64,000 bases of DNA, taken from assembly GCF_029227915.1 (NCBI RefSeq), contig NC_079878.1, positions 21,663,501 through 21,727,500 on the forward strand. The letters run 5' to 3'. The notes under the pieces are model-generated. The model was not told the origin of the DNA and did no database searches. It worked only from the letters and a program-made list of their open reading frames with translations. The stretch comes from Hydractinia symbiolongicarpus. Lineage: Eukaryota > Cnidaria > Hydrozoa > Anthoathecata > Hydractiniidae. Positions 52,409 through 63,723 of the stretch are shown piece after piece (position 1 is the stretch's first letter; every line of letters begins with the position of its first letter). The position numbers and the translations under genes were made by a program.

Positions 52409-53659
52409 TACACAAAAGTTTCTGCGTTGGAGGCGGGATCAAACCAATGATGCCTATCTTGAGAGTGGAGAATTTTCCGCGAATAAAAAAAGTCAGATTT
52501 TTAATTTCGTTGCTACTCCGTCCTTCGTCACGGTTTTTACAGGAGTCAGTGCTGAACCCCTTCAATCAACGCTCGGCAATTCCAAAATGATATAACTTAA
52601 ACGTGTGCATTATTAAAACAACATTCGTATTGTGTTTTTAAAACAAGTTCTTATATTATTTAAGCATATATTTGATTTGATGTTTTTAATTTGTTAGATT
52701 TTTGTGTATCATGTCATTTACAGTGATACGTTTTTATTCCTTTTAAAAATATATTTAATATCTCGCAAGTTTCTGACTTCCATTTTATGGAATTTCTATT
52801 CTTTAAATGCTCTTTCTTCCGATATCATAGATTTTAATTGGTGTAATATATGTTCTCAGAATAGTATAAGCCACTAATTCAGTTTATGCTACCGTAAATC
52901 TTCTAATAATCAGTAGAAAAATAATTTTCAAATACATCGAAAGTTTCCGCTTGAATAAATCTTCCAAAAGTGCTCTTCGACTTGGTTTTCGAGAATTCAG
53001 GTATCTAAGATGATTTCTGAGTGGTTTTAAACAAGTTTAGCAATTACGTGCTTTAGTTATTAGCTCAATTAAAGAACTGTTTTTGGAATATTGATTCCGA
53101 ACGGACTCCTCAAAATTCGGGAAAATTTCGAGGGCCTTAAAAGACAGCACCTCCCAAAACCCTATTCGGTAAATCCTATTTGTTTTGATTTTATTCCAAA
53201 AAAAGCTGATTTTCAAAATGTTGAACCTGAACATTTGGCAAAGTAAAAAAAAACAAACAAACAAAAAACAAACAAAAAAAACAAACAAAAAAACACTCAC
53301 ATAATATCATTTATATACACAATACTTGAGTTGTGTTATGTTGATTATTTTGTTTTCTTTAAGCACCTGAATGACAAAAATTTGACTTTGATTCTTTTTT
53401 TTATCGTTGCTCGTAAAAACATAACATTCAACATTGGTTCATATTTTTCTTCGTCCCATCAATTTTCTTTCATTTATTTGACAAAGTTTTGAGAGTTATA
53501 TTTTACGTAGAAATGTGTTATCATTATCAATTCTAATGTAAAAATGTTGTTTGAAAGCAAAAATGTCGTGTAAAAATTTGATTTTGTCCTGCAAAAATGC
53601 CTAAATACGTTCCAAATTCCTGGAAAAGTCCTGGAATTTCATTTGAAAATCTTGCTGAC
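52409..53659. other. No gene seen
   Basis: AT-rich. 53245-53298 is a low-complexity AAAC/AAAACAAAC run. 53540-53656 belongs to a dispersed repeat (CCTGGAAAAGTCCTGGAATT), also at about 20808-20930 in the other orientation, into which the following transposon inserted. Confidence 0.5.
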
Positions 53660-53954
53660 TACTCTAGGAGCCTGGGGGGGGGGGGGGGGGGGGTTGAGTA
53701 TGCACTTCAATGTACACTAGGTCTGACTTCAAATCCTGAAAGTACATGATGGAAAGGTCAGAAAAAACTTACTTTTCCATTTTGGTTCATGGTCGTTTGG
53801 CGGGAAAGATGGCGGAAGGGCTCAAAAAATGCATAAGGGCGTAATTTCCCAAATATGGTCATGTTATATATCAATCGATCACAAATTTAATACTGATCAA
53901 TAATCACATTAGAACTTGGGTCTGTACCGTTCAAAAGTTAGAAGCATTTAAGTG
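53660..53954 (+). repeat. Left terminal inverted repeat
   Basis: 295 bp, starting TACTCTAGGAGCCTG followed by a run of 20 G (53674-53693), and ending TAGAAGCATTTAAGTG. It includes TTTGGCGGGAAAGATGGCGG. It pairs with 59270-59566 with few mismatches; the right copy has 6 extra bases (GAAAAT-type) near its inner end. Confidence 0.9.
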
Positions 53955-54255
53955 TATTTTGGTATCTTATCTTTTCAAAAAATATATTGTATTTTCAAAA
54001 AAATGTTGTGTATATTTTCTTGTTTACTACATGTTGCATTTTAATTGAAGATCATTGCTAATTTTGCAGGTTTGTATTGTTTTATATTGAGTATAGAAAT
54101 CATACCTAAAGTGTGGACAAAAAGTAAATAAATTACATGTGAATACTATTATGCGAATGAATTGTAAGTTTTGTCTCGTGATATTTTATAGCTCTTGTTC
54201 ATCGTGCATGATATAAAAATTTCTCTTTTTATGTATTTAGAACTAAAAATATGCA

Positions 54256-57200
54256 ATGACTAGTGTTGAATCGCCTACAAAGCTACATGCACCGTCTTGT
54301 ACAAAAGAAGATAGTAAAAAGAGTACAAAAGACCTTACCAAGTGTATTATTTGTCAGAAAAAACAAGATAATAAGGGAAACAAGAAACTTACAAGTACAG
54401 AGAATGGAAGAAATGCTATATTTAACTGTTCAAAAAGTTTGAATGATGATTTATTGAAGGGGATACCATTGAGTCAATACGATGATATCAACTACCATGT
54501 CAATACTTGCTATCCCCGGTATGTACGTTCTAAAGAGAGATTTGAAAGTAGGAATGAAACAGCAACAAGCACAGAAGATCTTGAAGTTAAACCAAAACGA
54601 AATAAATCAAATGTTTCCAGTCCTCCAGCTCTAGCTGAGAAGCCATGTGTTATTTGTAACCATATCAAATTCAAAGGTGATTTGAAGCGTTTTCCAATTT
54701 GCGAAATAAGACAAGCTAATTCATTTTTATCTGCAATAAAATTCAACAAAGATGCTGTTTATGACAGATGTGTGTTACTTAAGTGTCCTGGTGATATTTT
54801 TGCAGCTGACATTGTGTATCACAGAAAGTGCTTGAATGGCTATATTGTGAAATTTGAACGTGATATAGAAGCTATAATGTATGCCAGAAACGAACATCAT
54901 GAAGGGGCAGTATTTGCAAATACATTTAAAAACTTCCTTTCAACTCTGGATTTGAAAAAACATGCTTATTCAATGTCATTTTGTCGAGACCAGTTGAATG
55001 AAATTTTGGAAAAGGAACATAATAGTGGTATGAATTATTCTTTTCATTAATTTATTACTGGACACCCCTCGTTTCTTTTTTCAATTCGTAATTTCTTTCG
55101 CGTTATTTATAGAAGCCTATGTTACGAACAGAACATTGAAGACACTTCTAATTGACAACTTTGGAGAAGAATTATCATTTACATATCCAAAAGATAGGAA
55201 GAAATCACAGATGTTTTATTTATCTGACACACACACTACTGCAACAGTTATAGAAACAATGCGATCAAACAACCCAATTGAAGTATGTGCAAATAAATTG
55301 AGATCAGAGTGTGAGAACTTTGACTTTAACCTCGATAACAGCTTCAGATATGCCAGTGATTTAGAGCTAAGTTTACAGTACTATCATTCAAGTAGTGCAC
55401 TTCCTTATTGGGAGAAGTTTTTCAAAATATTATTTTCCAATCGAAGTTATTCAGAACAGATTAAAAGGAAGTGTGATGTAATCTTTCAGATAGTTTTCAA
55501 TTTGATTACAGACGGTCAAAAGAAAACACCATTACACACTGCAATTGCCCAGTGTATTCACGACACATGTAAATCGAAAAATCTGATTCAAATTTTGAAC
55601 CGCTTAGGACTGTGTATCAGTTATGACGACCTAGAACGTATTGACATTGGCATCACCCAACACACAATTGATATAGCTGGTACAAATAGAGTACCAATAT
55701 CAAAAAGTATCACATCAACTTCCATTATTCACGGTGCTACTGATAATTTTGATCATGATGAAAACACACCATCTGGAATAGGAGGGAGCCATGATACTAT
55801 CCTCATGCTCTTTCAAAATGAAAAGAAGGACCGTGAGGGGAACACAATGAGCCAAAAAACTGAAGAAATTCGTAAATTTTCACGACAGAAAAGAAGTCTT
55901 AGCTGTGCTTTAGATTGCCAGAATTTGATTAAGATGGGAAGATTTTCAAAACGTGGTGAAATTTCAAATGATTTCATCTCAAAGAAGCCTCCAAATTTAA
56001 CGGCTGTTATTAAATAATCACAAAAGTATTATGAAACATGGATTGCTGCAAGGTATTTCTCTGGTGATAGTAATGCTGGTATTCCATCACTCTCAGCTAC
56101 AAATAGCGTCTTTCAAGATATAGCACCACAGATAATAAGTGTTGCATTTACACCAATCATACCATACCCAGCAACTTCATACGATACCATTTTTACAGTC
56201 ATGAAAAACTTTCAAGATGTTTTATCTCAAAAGGATTAGCCATATGGACCACTATGGTGTGATGAAGGCGTTTACCGTTTGGCAAAAGAGCTGCAACTGC
56301 TAAATCCAACACTCTTTAAAAATATATTCCTTGGTCTTGGTGGATTTCATTTTGAAAAGGTGATCATCGCATGTTGTGGAAAGTACTTGGAAGATGTTGG
56401 GATTGATTCCATATTTGTGGAAAATGAGGTATTTGGTCCTGCAATTGTCAATACTGTTATGAATGGTGGCAACTACAATCGCGGTTTGCGTGGAATGTCA
56501 TTATTATCAGAGGTTTTCTATACTCTCTTGTTGAAGCAATTCACTGCAGAAAACAAAGATTCATATGAGGAAATCAAGCTTCAGGTCGAATTACTCAATA
56601 CATTAATACCAACATGTGAAGTTAAAAAGACTATCACCGAATGGGAAAAACTTCAAACACAATTTCATGAAATGAAAATTGATTCGTTCAGACAAGATGG
56701 CAGAGTTAAAAGTAACCAATTTTTGTACTGGGATACATTTCTGACAAGCATCTACCCAGTGTTAAGAGATCTTACGCGTTCTCACAGAGAAGGTGACTGG
56801 GAATTGCATCTTTCAGCAATCGAACGTGGATTGTCATTAGTGTTTGCTTTCGATAGAACAAATTACAAGCGATGGCTACCAATATATTTTGAAGATTGTT
56901 TAGCATTAGAGTCAGAGTTCCCATTGATATATATATCTTTCAAGGAGGGAGGTTTTGTTGCAAAGTTATCCCAGAGAAAAGGGAGTGCGATACCGATGGA
57001 TCAAGCTCTTGAACCAAAGTACAATAAACCAGCCAAGAGTTCGTCCGGTATCATTGGAATAACTCGTAGAAAAGAAGCAGTGTGTAAATGGAATCTTGTG
57101 AAGCATGAAAAATCTAATTATACCAAGTTTTTGCGTGATATATCAGGTATCAGCGACGACGATGAATATTCTTTGCACCATGAGTTTTCTACTAAACGAA

Positions 57201-59083
57201 CAGAGAGTGATAGAAAGCTAGTCAAACAGCTCAGTGCCTATATCGATGGTAGAGGTAACCCATTTAATGCATTGGAAAATCAAATAATGAATATAGCCAC
57301 TGGAGCAAAGTTAAATGATAAATCTGCTGAATTTGACTTGAAAAGTATCACTTTGGGACAGGAGTCTTACAAAAAATTCAAGATTGAAAGACTTGAAGAA
57401 AAAAGCAAGAAGTTGTTTGATACAATACCAATGACTCGATCTTCAACAAAAGCAAAACGTTTGCATACAATCGATGTCAAAAAAGAAACTATATCTTTTC
57501 TTCGAATAATGGATTATGCACGTCTTAGACAATACAATGTCGAAAATCTTCTGTCATATGAAGTATCAAGTACTTCGTTTTACCTGACTAAAGATGGAAA
57601 CCTAAGGAAGTCCCCTAAATCAGAGCTCGCGCAAGAAATGAAAAAGCTTTTGAAGGAAGATTGCCCAGCAAATGTTCCAAATAATGTGGAAATGAAATCA
57701 ATGATTGCTATCGATTTTATGGGTTATGCTCGTAAATTACCTACCAAAAAAATGAAATTGAAGACATACGAAGATTTTGCAAAGGCATTATGGAAGATAT
57801 TTGTCAACCTATCGAAAAACTGTGAAACGATAGACATAATATTCGATCTGTACCTTCAACAAAGTATCAAACAAGATGAACGTAATAGGAGAATGAAAGC
57901 TGATCCAATCGAAGTCAAAATTACACACTTCAAGCAGTAATTACCTGTTGAAATGGATAGGTTTTGGTCATCCTCAGAAAACAAAATGGGTCTCCAGCAA
58001 ATGTTCATCAATTGGATGATTGAGTGTTGTCGATCAGAAATTCCTGTTTTCCTTGGTGGTGCAAACACCGATGATATAACATCTTGTTTGAAGCTTTGCA
58101 ATGGGGAGAGATCTGTTGTTCCATCACTCAGCAATGATCACGAAGAAGCTGATGATCGCATCATGTACCATGTTAGCCAGTCAATCTCAGAAGAAAGATT
58201 TGAGAAAGTTATAGTTGCTTCTCCAGATACTGATGTTTTTGTATGTTCTGTTTACCATTTCAAGCGTTGGATTTTCAATGGTTTGAATGAGTTGTGGGTA
58301 GTCAGCGGTAGGAGCGGTACAAGAGTTGCATTTCCTGTTTATGATCTGGCAGAGAGGATTGCTCCTGAAGTTATAGATATCTTACCAGCTGTGCATGCAT
58401 TAACAGGTTGAACCATAATTTGAGAATATTGAGTACATTTGTTAATGTAGTAACTGTAGACCTGCAATGTAAACATGTATTCAAAATTTAACTGTTCATT
58501 CACTTTAAACATGCAATTCATGAAATCTTTTTTTATAGGATGCGACACAACAAGCAAAATTGGAACAAAAACAGCAGCATTAAAAGTTGCGTCTGGAAGT
58601 TGTTTTGGTGAACTATCTTTCTTTGGTGTATCTACTTTGAATGAAGAATTAGTCGACTTTGCACAACATTTTATGGTACATTGTATTTCAAAAGATAAGG
58701 ACGTTACAACATTTGATCAGTTACGAAACAAGATCTATTATAAAAAATCGCAACTGTTAGATTTAGAGAAGCTTCCTCCCACATCGTCGAGTGCAATATT
58801 ACATATTAAACGTGCCTATCTTCAAACGTATGTATGGTTACATGCCCCATTTGTGAGAAGTATTGACATAGATCCAACACATTACGGCTACGTATTGGAT
58901 GAAGAAGGTGATTGCCTGAAGCCAAAAATAACTGAAGATGACGTTTTGCCTGATGATTTACCACAGCCTTGCAACTGTCTGAAATGTGCTCGAGCTAATG
59001 TCTGTATATGTCGAATAAATAACATTAACTGTTGTCAATATTGTAACTGCAAACGCGAAGAGTGTCAAAACCCATTCGGATGA
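54256..59083 (+). pseudogene. Academ-like transposase/nuclease gene, three exons, three in-frame stops
   Basis: Exon 1 54256-55027, intron 55028-55112 (GTATGA...TTATAG), exon 2 55113-58406, intron 58407-58538 (GTTGAA...TTATAG), exon 3 58539-59083. Both splices preserve the frame. N-terminus: two zinc-binding units, CIICQ...HVNTC and CVICNHIKFK...HRKC. Exon 2: QIVFNLITDGQKKTPLHTAI, PYGPLWCDEGVYRLAKELQL, GLGGFHFEKVIIACCGKYLE, and the nuclease motifs HEEADDRIMYH, VIVASPDTDVFVC and VYDLAERIAPEVIDILPAVH, completed across the second intron as ALTG|CDTTS. C-terminus: a cysteine cluster, CNCLKCARANVCICR and CCQYCNCKREEC. In-frame stops at 56015 (TAA), 56237 (TAG) and 57938 (TAA), with no frameshift over about 1530 codons. 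The acidic residues of the nuclease look complete. Confidence 0.85.
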
Positions 59084-59269
59084 AATTAGTAAATCTCTAT
59101 ATCATCAACGAACAAAGGCGCATGATATTTTTGTTATAATAGTTTTTTATATATATAGTGTCGTTTTACTCTTATCGTTTGATCAAGATTTTTTATCAAG
59201 AGCCTGAATAAAATATATTACAATACTCCAAATTATGATCAGTATTGAAATTTTTAGTTTAGTATGCTT

Positions 59270-59566
59270 CACTTAAATGCTTCTAACTTTTGAACGGTAC
59301 ATTTTCAGACCCAAGTTCTAATGTGATTATTGATCAGTATTAAATTTGTGATCGATTGATATATAACATGACCATATTTGGGAAATTACGCCCTTATGCA
59401 TTTTTTGAGCCCTTCCGCCATCTTTCCCGCCAAACGACCATGAACCAAAATGGGAAAGTAAGTTTTTTCTGACCTTTCCATCATGTACTTTTAGGATTTG
59501 AAGTCAGACCTAGTGTACATTGAAGTGCATACTCACGCCCCCCCCCCCCCCCAGGCTCCTAGAGTA
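59270..59566 (+). repeat. Right terminal inverted repeat
   Basis: Reverse complement of the left TIR; contains a run of 15 C (59538-59552) opposite the 20 G of the left end, and ends CCTAGAGTA next to the target duplication GAC. Confidence 0.9.
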
Positions 59567-59569
59567 GAC

Positions 59570-60052
59570 CACCCTGCCAAGTGAGCGAACTAATGGACTG
59601 GGGTAACAAGTGGGATGGTCAACCCCAAAGAGAAAACAAAACGTCAAGCCCCCTTGCTATGCTTCTTACATGGTCTCACGAATGAGAAAGGAGTGCGCAA
59701 ACTCCACTTTCACGGTGCCGGGGTGAATTGCAACCACTAGGAAAATTTCCTCCCCCGATTTACTTTGTTGCAGAAAAGAAGGCTTATTTCTACTAAAGAA
59801 CAGTATGTAAGCTGAGCAATTCTTAAGTTGCGATGAATCCACCGCACTAATGGTACAAAGCCCCCTTTATTCCAGTATCAACGTTCGAAAGATGTTCTAA
59901 CACGTTTTCAAACATTTTTTAAGCAACAGTTAATTCTCTTGGCTAAGGAGACTGGGTTTCAATTGGATGGGATTGGATTTACAAATATTCCCAACACGGC
60001 TGGAGAGGCGAGGACGGCATCAAGTATGACCTGACGTAGGCCCAAAGATCAC
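59570..60052 (+). repeat. SINE-like tail (S4) and inverted MITE fragment
   Basis: 59596-59665 has GACTGGGGTAACAAGTGG, CAACCCCAAAGAG and GTCAAGCCCCCTTGC, the tail module of the S1/S2 family. 59850-59925 resembles the reverse complement of the MITE interior at 49822-50025 (ACAAAGCCCC, CCAGTATCAACGTTC, CTAACACGTTTTCAAACAT). No gene. Confidence 0.6.
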
Positions 60053-60530
60053 TCCATCACAATGAAAGGGGGAAAAAAGGCAGTGGGTTAATATGGCAAA
60101 TTTATTCGTTGCAATAAGTTTTGGTAATGGGGTTGTCATGTGTCACCATCATGACTGGAAAATCGATAGCGAAAATTTTGAGAGGTATGTTATTTATGAA
60201 CAATTCACACTTGCCTTTGCAAAGTGCGGGTCTGCGCAACCTTACAAGTTTCATCAGGATGGATGTCCTAAACAAAATTTCAAAGCAGCAAAAATGGCCT
60301 GGAAGTGCAAGGGTTACGTCATGGTCAAAATATCGTACACAAGAAGACGCGATGAAATAGAACATCACAACAGAAACATATGAAGAGTTTGTGAACGAAT
60401 TATCAAACCATGTTGACTGGTGTTCCGAAATAAACTATTGACAATCTCATATCATCAATGTCAAAAAGTGTGACACTTGTGCAGAAGCGCAAAGGTGTCA
60501 GAACAAAATATTGAGTTTTTGTGCAGAATA
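60053..60530 (+). pseudogene. Tc1/mariner-type transposase relic
   Basis: MANLFVAISFGNGVVMCHHH and DWKIDSENFERYVIYEQF, then KFHQDGCPKQNFKAAKMAWK, where QDGCPxQ is the second catalytic Asp block, and CKGYVMVKI before the expected third Asp block, which is degraded (SYTRRRDEIEHHN in place of a PRSPDLNPIEN-like motif). Further on TYEEFVNELSNHVDW near 60380. The N-terminal DNA-binding part and TIRs are not found. An old fragment. Confidence 0.7.
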
Positions 60531-60890
60531 TTATTTGATTTCACTTTCGTTTTCTTCACAAATTGGCGCCTAGTTTTTCTTATCATTTTACTGGATTCGT
60601 TACAGGAAGAAGGAAATTTACAAAGTGCACGTACAATGATGAACTCGACCAGTTAAGTCTTAAAATTTAAATTCTAGAGGTTTTGCTCCTCTAAAGAATA
60701 TGCTTATTCTTGGAAGGTTGGATATGATTATTTGATCTTTGAAATAGGAAGCCTTCCATTGCTGACAATTCGTTAATGATAACTTTTGTTATGTCTTGAA
60801 AAAGTCAACAGCATTTTTAAGTGAAGAGAATTTTCCTTTGCTATGTAGCTAAAGAACAAAATAATGATATTGTAGCTAGCTATCTTTGAA
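60531..60890. repeat. SINE-like head S5 and unassigned sequence
   Basis: 60637-60715 carries ATGATGAACTCGACCAGTTAAG and GAGGTTTTGCTCCTCTAAAG, the head module of the S1/S2 family, followed by unassigned AT-rich DNA. Confidence 0.55.
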
Positions 60891-63243
60891 ATGTGGAACA
60901 CAAATAAGAATGATGGAGAAGCTTTCAGATTTCTTCAACTTCCTCAAGAAAAAGTAAGTTCTATTCACCATATTTACCAAATAAAAAAACTGGTTATATG
61001 TGCTTTGTCTAGTGTCAAAAATGTTACTGACAGTTCTTTTAATTTTTTAATTTCGATATTTCGTCTAGTGCAGTGAATTTGCTAAATACATTTTTATTCT
61101 ATTCCCATTTTTTAGAGGTGTCCTTAAATCCATTTCTTCAGAAACTGAAGAATCGATTGTGTTGAACGAATCTGCGTAAGTCAATGTTTAACTATGCTGG
61201 CAAAAGCTACATGTTTATGTAGCTTTAATAACTGACCAATCTTTAACCCAATTGATTGTTTGAATCATTTAATTAAATGTTTTATTTACATTTTCAGAGA
61301 TACGGCTATTCTTGATGGTGCAGATATTGAAAATAACAACACAGAAAATCACTTATTTGAAGAAGACTTCCGGAAATCGGAGAGACATCAAATAAAGTTA
61401 GGTAAGAAAGCAGTTCTGTTCCTTTTGTTAATATTTCTTGACTTAAATATTTTATATGATTTGAATCCTATTAAATTAGCTTTGTCGACTTAAACAATTT
61501 TAATACAATTTTAAACTAAAAGTTTTGTATTATAATATAAAACATATTATTTTCTCTGTTCAGGGCTAAAAAACGAAAACGTTTGTCTGTGGTTGAGCGG
61601 AAAGAACGTGATACTAGCAACCATAAGCTCTTACCACCATGCTTGTGTAAAAGGAAATGCATTGATAAAATATGTGAAGAGAGGAGAAAGGATATAAATA
61701 ACCAATTTTGGAAATTAGACTACAATAAAAGGCGTATGTGGATAAAAAATAATGTCAAGCTTATTCCGGCTAAAAGAACGCGCTTAGATTCCAGAGAAGA
61801 TGTAACAAGAAATACTTCGCGATTGTACTTTATGATGGATGAAGAAAATGTTGACCATCAAGTTTGTAAAGTTTTCTTTTTAAGAACTCTTGGTTACACT
61901 TCTGAGAAGGTTATTACTGTAACCCTCCAAAGCTGTGACCAAGGATCTATTATGCCAGCAAATGATAGGCGAGGAAAACATGAGCTTCCTAACAAGTTAT
62001 CAGATGAAAGTCACCAATTAATCGTAGGACATACCATGTCATTTAATCCATTTGTAAGCCACTATAGGCGGGAGCATGCTCCAAACAGACTTTACCTGAG
62101 TCCAGAGTTGTCTATTAAAAGTCTATACAATGATTTTAGAGTAAAGCATAAGGGGCTTAGACTTATGACAGATATAGAAAAGAAGTAAATAGTTTGAACA
62201 TTAGTTTTGTTAAGCGCGGAGAGGAGGAATGTGAAGATTGCATACTTTATGGGAAACATTCTCATGACGAGAACAGTGATAATATTACATGTGAAATGTG
62301 CACTAAATGCAAATCCCACATTGAAAGCGCAAGAATTTCACGAAAGTATTACAAAGAAGATGCTCAATTGGAGCATGACCCTTCAAAAATCTTATTTTCT
62401 GTAGATATGCAAAAGGTGATCATGTTACCTAGAATGCCTGGTGTTAAAACAACTGTCTTTACAAAGCGATTAGTTGCATTTCACGAGACTTTTGCTCCTT
62501 TAGGTAGCTTCTCAAAAGCTAAAGGTGTCATGCCCACAGGTGTTATTTGACACGAAGGTATTTCTGGCAGAAATGCCGAAGATGTTGCAAGTTCATATGT
62601 GAAAATAATTTGTACCGTGACATAAAAGAATTTATATTTTGGTGTGATAATTGCTCGGGTCAAAAAAAAACTGGACGTTATTTATAGCATTTTGCTACTT
62701 GATAAATGTTGATGGTTGTCAAGAAACGATTACTTTAAAATATTGTGAAAAGGGCCACGTATTTATGGGTGCTGATTCTTTTCATCATCAAATTAAAAAA
62801 GAATTGAGAGCAAAGAAAAATGTTTATGACTTTAACGATTTCGAACAAATTATTGCATCAAAAGGTTACATGCTGTTAATGAGTGAGGGAGATTTCTAGA
62901 CTGGGAGAATGGTGTCAGTCAAGGTAAATTTGCAGATAATAAGCCTCTGTTAGCGAATGTACAAGTCTTGCAATTCAGAAAAAATGAGACTAAAATGTTT
63001 TGGAAAGAAAGTCACGAGGAAAGTGAGTTTAAATCAGCCGTGTTTTTGAAAAAGAAAATTTGTTCTAAAATTTTAAAAGGTCAATTTCCTCAAACACGTC
63101 AAGAACCACGTGGTAATACATCAAGCAAGAAAAATGGAATAGTTGAGAAACTAGCACCACTGATTGCTCCAAACAGAAGGGAGTTTTGGTTTAGCTTATA
63201 TGTTAATGATGAGTCAAATGATTTAATTGACAATTTTTGTTAA
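60891..63243 (+). pseudogene. Spliced, damaged gene of an RNase H-like transposase family
   Basis: Candidate exons: 60891-60953 (MWNTNKNDGEAFRFLQLPQE, donor GTAAGT), about 61116-61175 (donor GTAAGT), 61298-61400 (acceptor TTTTCAG, donor GTAAG) and 61564 onward (acceptor TGTTCAG). Phases do not all agree, so exons 2-3 are tentative. The main body has a cysteine cluster PPCLCKRKCIDKICEERRKD then FWKLDYNKRRMWI and VFFLRTLGYTSEKVITVTLQ. A second cluster CEDC...CEMCTKC follows, then ILFSVDMQKVIMLP, HEGISGRNAEDVASSYVKI, FWCDNCSGQ and CEKGHVFMGADSFHHQIKKE. The Asp-bearing blocks (SVD, CDN, MGAD) suggest a DDE-type core. I recall relatives in insects and cnidarians but no superfamily name. Lesions: frameshift near 62180, TGA at 62548 where Trp is expected, shifts near 62620 and 62660, stop near 62897. 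Confidence 0.65.
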
Positions 63244-63723
63244 AGTTACAAAAAACAAATTTATTAGATTTTATCTAGTAACTTTTGAGTTTTTAGTTTC
63301 CTATGGTTAGTCTTCGTTAGTTATTTTGGTTTTGTTGTAACAAAGAGTTTTCTTCTTTTACCTGTAGTTTATGGTTAAAATGTTATATGTGAATATTTCA
63401 AAGTGTAAATAAAATTTTTAATTCATTATTTGTTCAATTATTTATTTGTAAAAATTAGTTGCAAATTATTTATTATAACAGTTGATTTTCAAAACATATA
63501 TATGATAGTAACTACTTCATTTTATCAATTTAAAAGTAGTTTGCTTAGATCATAGTCATAAGAAAAAAAGATAGTCTGGTGACAAACAATGGCCTATTGT
63601 TTTATGTTTTTGCAAGCAAATGAAGCTCGCACCCAGATCTGCGATCCTGCACAGATTCAAAATGGTGTATAATTGCCTGTATGTTTTGGTTTGATTTCAT
63701 AACAGTGTGATGTTTATTCTAAT
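63244..63723. other. No gene seen
   Basis: AT-rich spacer between the 3' end of the preceding gene (AATAAAATTT near 63409 could be its polyadenylation signal) and the THAP ORF. Confidence 0.45.

Larger units (their letters stand above)
53660..59566 (+). mobile_element. 5.9-kb DNA transposon with long TIRs, Academ-like
   Basis: The ends TACTCTAGGAGCCTGGGG and its reverse complement bound TIRs of about 295 bp. The flanks repeat GAC (53657-53659 and 59567-59569), and excising the element with one GAC restores a sequence (GCTGACCACCCTG) that aligns with another copy of the target repeat at 20833-20850 (reverse complement GCTGGTCACCCTG). Inside is one gene with three exons and a nuclease motif set. 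A 3-bp duplication and an XPG-like nuclease fit what is known of the Academ superfamily; the assignment needs a profile search. Confidence 0.88.

Noticed and set aside
56015-57940. Alternative genetic code in which TAA/TAG are sense
   Set aside because: Other ORFs here (HERO, ORF-b, Academ exon 3) end at ordinary stops, and animals use the standard nuclear code; three point mutations are simpler.
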